In this document: positions 6,129 through 6,612 of the stretch, in pieces
Layout of the letters: each line of letters starts with the position of its first letter
Position numbering within the stretch: the first letter of the stretch is position 1
Made by a program: the position numbers and the translations under genes
Notes under the pieces: generated by a model
What the model saw: the letters and a program-made list of their open reading frames with translations, nothing else
What the model was told of the DNA's origin: nothing
Databases searched by the model: none
Source of the DNA: Geopsychrobacter sp.
Lineage (GTDB): Bacteria > Desulfobacterota > Desulfuromonadia > Desulfuromonadales > Geopsychrobacteraceae
DNA: 6,612 nucleotides
Direction of reading: 5' to 3'
NCBI GenBank assembly: GCA_021647445.1
Contig: JAKIUS010000095.1
Location: 1 to 6,612, forward strand

Positions 6129-6612
6129 TTGTCACCCACCCTTCTCATTGCCAGGCCTGTAGCCACTGACAACATGGGGCCAATCGCCTCCAGATACTCC
6201 ATATCGAATTCTTTTTCGTTAATGGTAATATTTCGGAACGGGTCTATCACTTCTGTTTGAATACCAAGATTTTTTTCAAGGGCTTCGCACACCTGACGAG
6301 ATTTCGAAACGCCTCCGGTTAAATAAATTTTTATTATTTTATCATCACCGGAAGTCGCGGAGAAGAAATCCAGAGAACGCTGTACCTCCTGTACAACATT
6401 TTCGACCGCATCGGCCATAACTTCATCGATGGTCTCGGGGTCAACGTCATCGATATTCCGAGCCCCCAATTTAGCAACCTCAGCTTGCTCATCACTAAAA
6501 CCTAAACGTTTCTGCAACTCTTCGCGAATGAGATTACCGCCTGCCTGAATATCTAGCGTAAAGAGAGAAACATCCCCCTTCAAGACATTAACGCTAATAG
6601 CGCTGGCTCCCA
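6125..6612 (-). CDS. pilM: Type IV pilus assembly protein, actin-like ATPase, C-terminal part
   Basis: PilM is a cytoplasmic FtsA/actin-like protein that binds ATP and the N-terminal tail of PilN, connecting the membrane platform to the cytoplasmic side of the machine. Only the last 161 residues are in the window; the frame is open to the right edge. An in-frame TTG at 6583 is not the start, because the residues before it (GASAISVNV) continue the conserved family sequence into LKGDVSLFTLDIQAGG. Other features are a helical region with LGFSDEQAEVAKLG, the nucleotide-binding-type loop YLTGGVSKSRQVCEAL, the segment IDPFRNI, and the C-terminal AIGPMLSVATGLAMRRVGDK. Full-length family members have about 350 residues, so roughly half is missing. 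The stop overlaps the pilN ATG. Confidence 0.95.
   Translation of the reverse strand, partial: GASAISVNVLKGDVSLFTLDIQAGGNLIREELQKRLGFSDEQAEVAKLGARNIDDVDPETIDEVMADAVENVVQEVQRSLDFFSATSGDDKIIKIYLTGGVSKSRQVCEALEKNLGIQTEVIDPFRNITINEKEFDMEYLEAIGPMLSVATGLAMRRVGDK

Noticed and set aside
6581..6583. TTG as the start of pilM
   Set aside because: The frame stays open upstream to the window edge and the upstream residues fit the conserved PilM sequence, so the gene is cut by the window.

Overview
The window carries the distal part of a chromosomal type IVa pilus assembly operon, all on the minus strand. It is followed by 3-dehydroquinate synthase and the start of a TPR-repeat gene. In transcription order (high to low coordinates) the genes are pilM (5' end missing), pilN, pilO, pilP, pilQ, a rho-independent terminator, aroB, and a TPR protein whose C-terminus lies beyond position 1. 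No convincing plus-strand gene, RNA gene, mobile element or CRISPR array is visible. Nearly every base is coding; the longest non-coding gap is about 83 bases, between pilQ and aroB.

The host is a Gram-negative bacterium, because PilQ is an outer-membrane secretin and PilP is a lipoprotein. The large PilQ (926 residues) with two clear AMIN domains and a third AMIN-like domain, PilN starting with MIRINLLP, and aroB followed by a TPR gene suggest a deltaproteobacterium of the Desulfuromonas/Geobacter type. This placement is inference from protein character and gene order. Gammaproteobacteria usually have aroK between pilQ and aroB, and it is absent here.

The genes work together as follows. Cytoplasmic actin-like PilM binds the N-terminal tail of PilN. 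PilN and PilO are paralogous bitopic inner-membrane proteins that form the alignment platform. Lipoprotein PilP links that platform to the periplasmic domains of PilQ, and PilQ forms the outer-membrane gate for the pilus. The pilM/pilN and pilO/pilP junctions are ATGA overlaps, which suggests translational coupling. aroB encodes the second shikimate-pathway step and lies beyond the terminator. The TPR gene starts 3 bases after the aroB stop.

The most unusual element is inside pilQ: 14 in-frame copies of a 15-bp unit (3761-3970) encoding (A/T)AATK repeats between the first and second AMIN domains. This is a likely length-variable tract, and its position and basic character recall the small basic repeats of Neisseria PilQ. 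Otherwise this is an ordinary, well-conserved region, and I see no evidence of a wholly new system.
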